Assembly (NCBI RefSeq): GCF_030272615.1
Contig: NC_081414.1
Coordinates: 659,694,292-659,758,291 of the forward strand
Source: Cryptomeria japonica
Lineage: Eukaryota > Streptophyta > Pinopsida > Cupressales > Cupressaceae
DNA length: 64,000 nt
Direction of reading: 5' to 3'
Positions 63,628 through 64,000 of this stretch are shown here, in pieces. Positions within the stretch are counted from its first letter, which is position 1, and the number at the start of each line of letters is the position of its first letter. The translations under genes and the position numbers were made by a program. The notes below the pieces were generated by a model. The model was not told where the DNA came from. It was given only the letters and a program-made list of their open reading frames with translations, and searched no databases.

Positions 63628-64000
63628 CTAGTAACACTGGAAGTCTGAGGTCCATTTCTTCATTGTGCTCTCCATGGTATAGGATCTCTTTATCATCCGG
63701 ATCACATATGGAGCTAGATCCCCATCCTCATTGACTTGTCCTCTGGCTCTGCTCATGAAACTTGTCAATTGAAGTTGACAGTCTCAAAACGATATGAGTT
63801 ATCCATCACAGAACATGGCTGGCAATTGGATCAATTGTTCATTCTCCAGGAATTGGATGACATTTTTCAACTTGTCCCCGAATTCATTGTGTGCCTTCAG
63901 CAAGGTATCTGCTTCATTCTTATCCTCTTGAGTCATAGAGTCGTGAGTGGTCATGATCTCCTAGATCCATTCGTGCAACCTCATATTCTTTGTGTATGCT
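63628..64000 (-). pseudogene. Unrecognised minus-strand frame running off the right edge
   Basis: Frame read from the right edge: TKNMRLHEWI, THDSMTQEDKNEADTLLKAH, FGDKLKNVIQFLENEQLIQL, MSRARGQVNEDGDLAPYVI, RSYTMESTMKKWTSDFQC, stop at 63628-63630. Three internal stops are compatible with single transitions. Charged and probably helical, it may be a gag-like or other transposon protein; no family recognised. Confidence 0.5.

Larger units (their letters stand above)
39677..64000 (+). mobile_element. CACTA (En/Spm) DNA transposon, right end not in window
   Basis: The left terminus CACTAGTAGAAATATGG (39677) fits the CACTA consensus. It is followed by clustered TAAATGACTAA subterminal repeats. 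On the same strand are TNP2 transposase with DUF4218- and DUF4216-like parts (55.6-59.0 kb) and a Transposase_24-like second protein (60.1-62 kb). A reverse TIR (TTTCTACTAGTG) was not found before 64000. Element F and LTR-like unit G are nested inside. Assigning the left terminus and the transposase genes to one element is an inference. Confidence 0.7.

Overview
This window is a plant nuclear, repeat-dominated segment. The abundance of old, mutated LTR retrotransposons, the lack of any intact host gene and the TE lineages suggest a large genome, possibly a conifer or other gymnosperm; the species assignment is an inference. There are no rRNA or tRNA genes and no prokaryotic or CRISPR features. 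Nearly every reading frame is broken, and most premature stops are explained by single C-to-T (or G-to-A) changes at CAG, CAA, CGA or TGG codons, the expected decay of methylated, silenced transposons.

Left part (1-23 kb). 1-7122 is the 5' half of a minus-strand Ty3/gypsy element of Tat-like type: a 1.85-kb LTR with its own 21-bp minisatellite, a 1.5-kb leader, then gag and protease running off the left edge. 7845-10138 (minus) is a broken frame of about 750 codons that I do not recognise. It is followed by a diverged repeat array (10.5-11.9 kb) carrying a motif that recurs at 44.8-46.3 kb. 12-23 kb is non-coding: an unusual hairpin minisatellite (15.6-15.8 kb), LTR-like sequence, a long compound microsatellite, and a 412-bp copia-type LTR with an initiator-Met primer binding site.

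Middle and right parts (23-64 kb) form a nested set of insertions. (1) Copia element B (minus strand) has its 3' LTR at 23045-31483. (2) Copia element A (23837-31122, two long LTRs, perfect 5-bp TSD) sits inside that LTR. (3) Element D, a Ty3 chromovirus remnant in which two copies of the same LTR face outward in opposite orientation (34300-39676), cuts the B coding region. (4) Solo LTR E (36352-37081), related to the A LTR, cuts the D integrase. (5) A CACTA (En/Spm) DNA transposon starts at 39677 within the right-hand D LTR and carries a TNP2 transposase (55.6-59.0 kb) and a second Transposase_24-like protein (60.1-62 kb); its right end is not seen. (6) Within the CACTA, on the opposite strand, lies a fragment of a non-transposon gene with a 321-bp module repeated three times. 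(7) Tat-type Ty3 element F (43811-54029, TSD AGAAT) is inserted into that fragment. Removing F and one TSD copy restores the fragment's local reading frame at the junction. (8) An LTR-like unit G (62067-63299) lies in an intron of the second CACTA gene.

The best candidates for a second look are the inverted-LTR chromovirus D, the triplicated gene fragment within the CACTA interval, the RNase H domain lying between protease and reverse transcriptase in F, and the unrecognised 7.8-10.1 kb frame.
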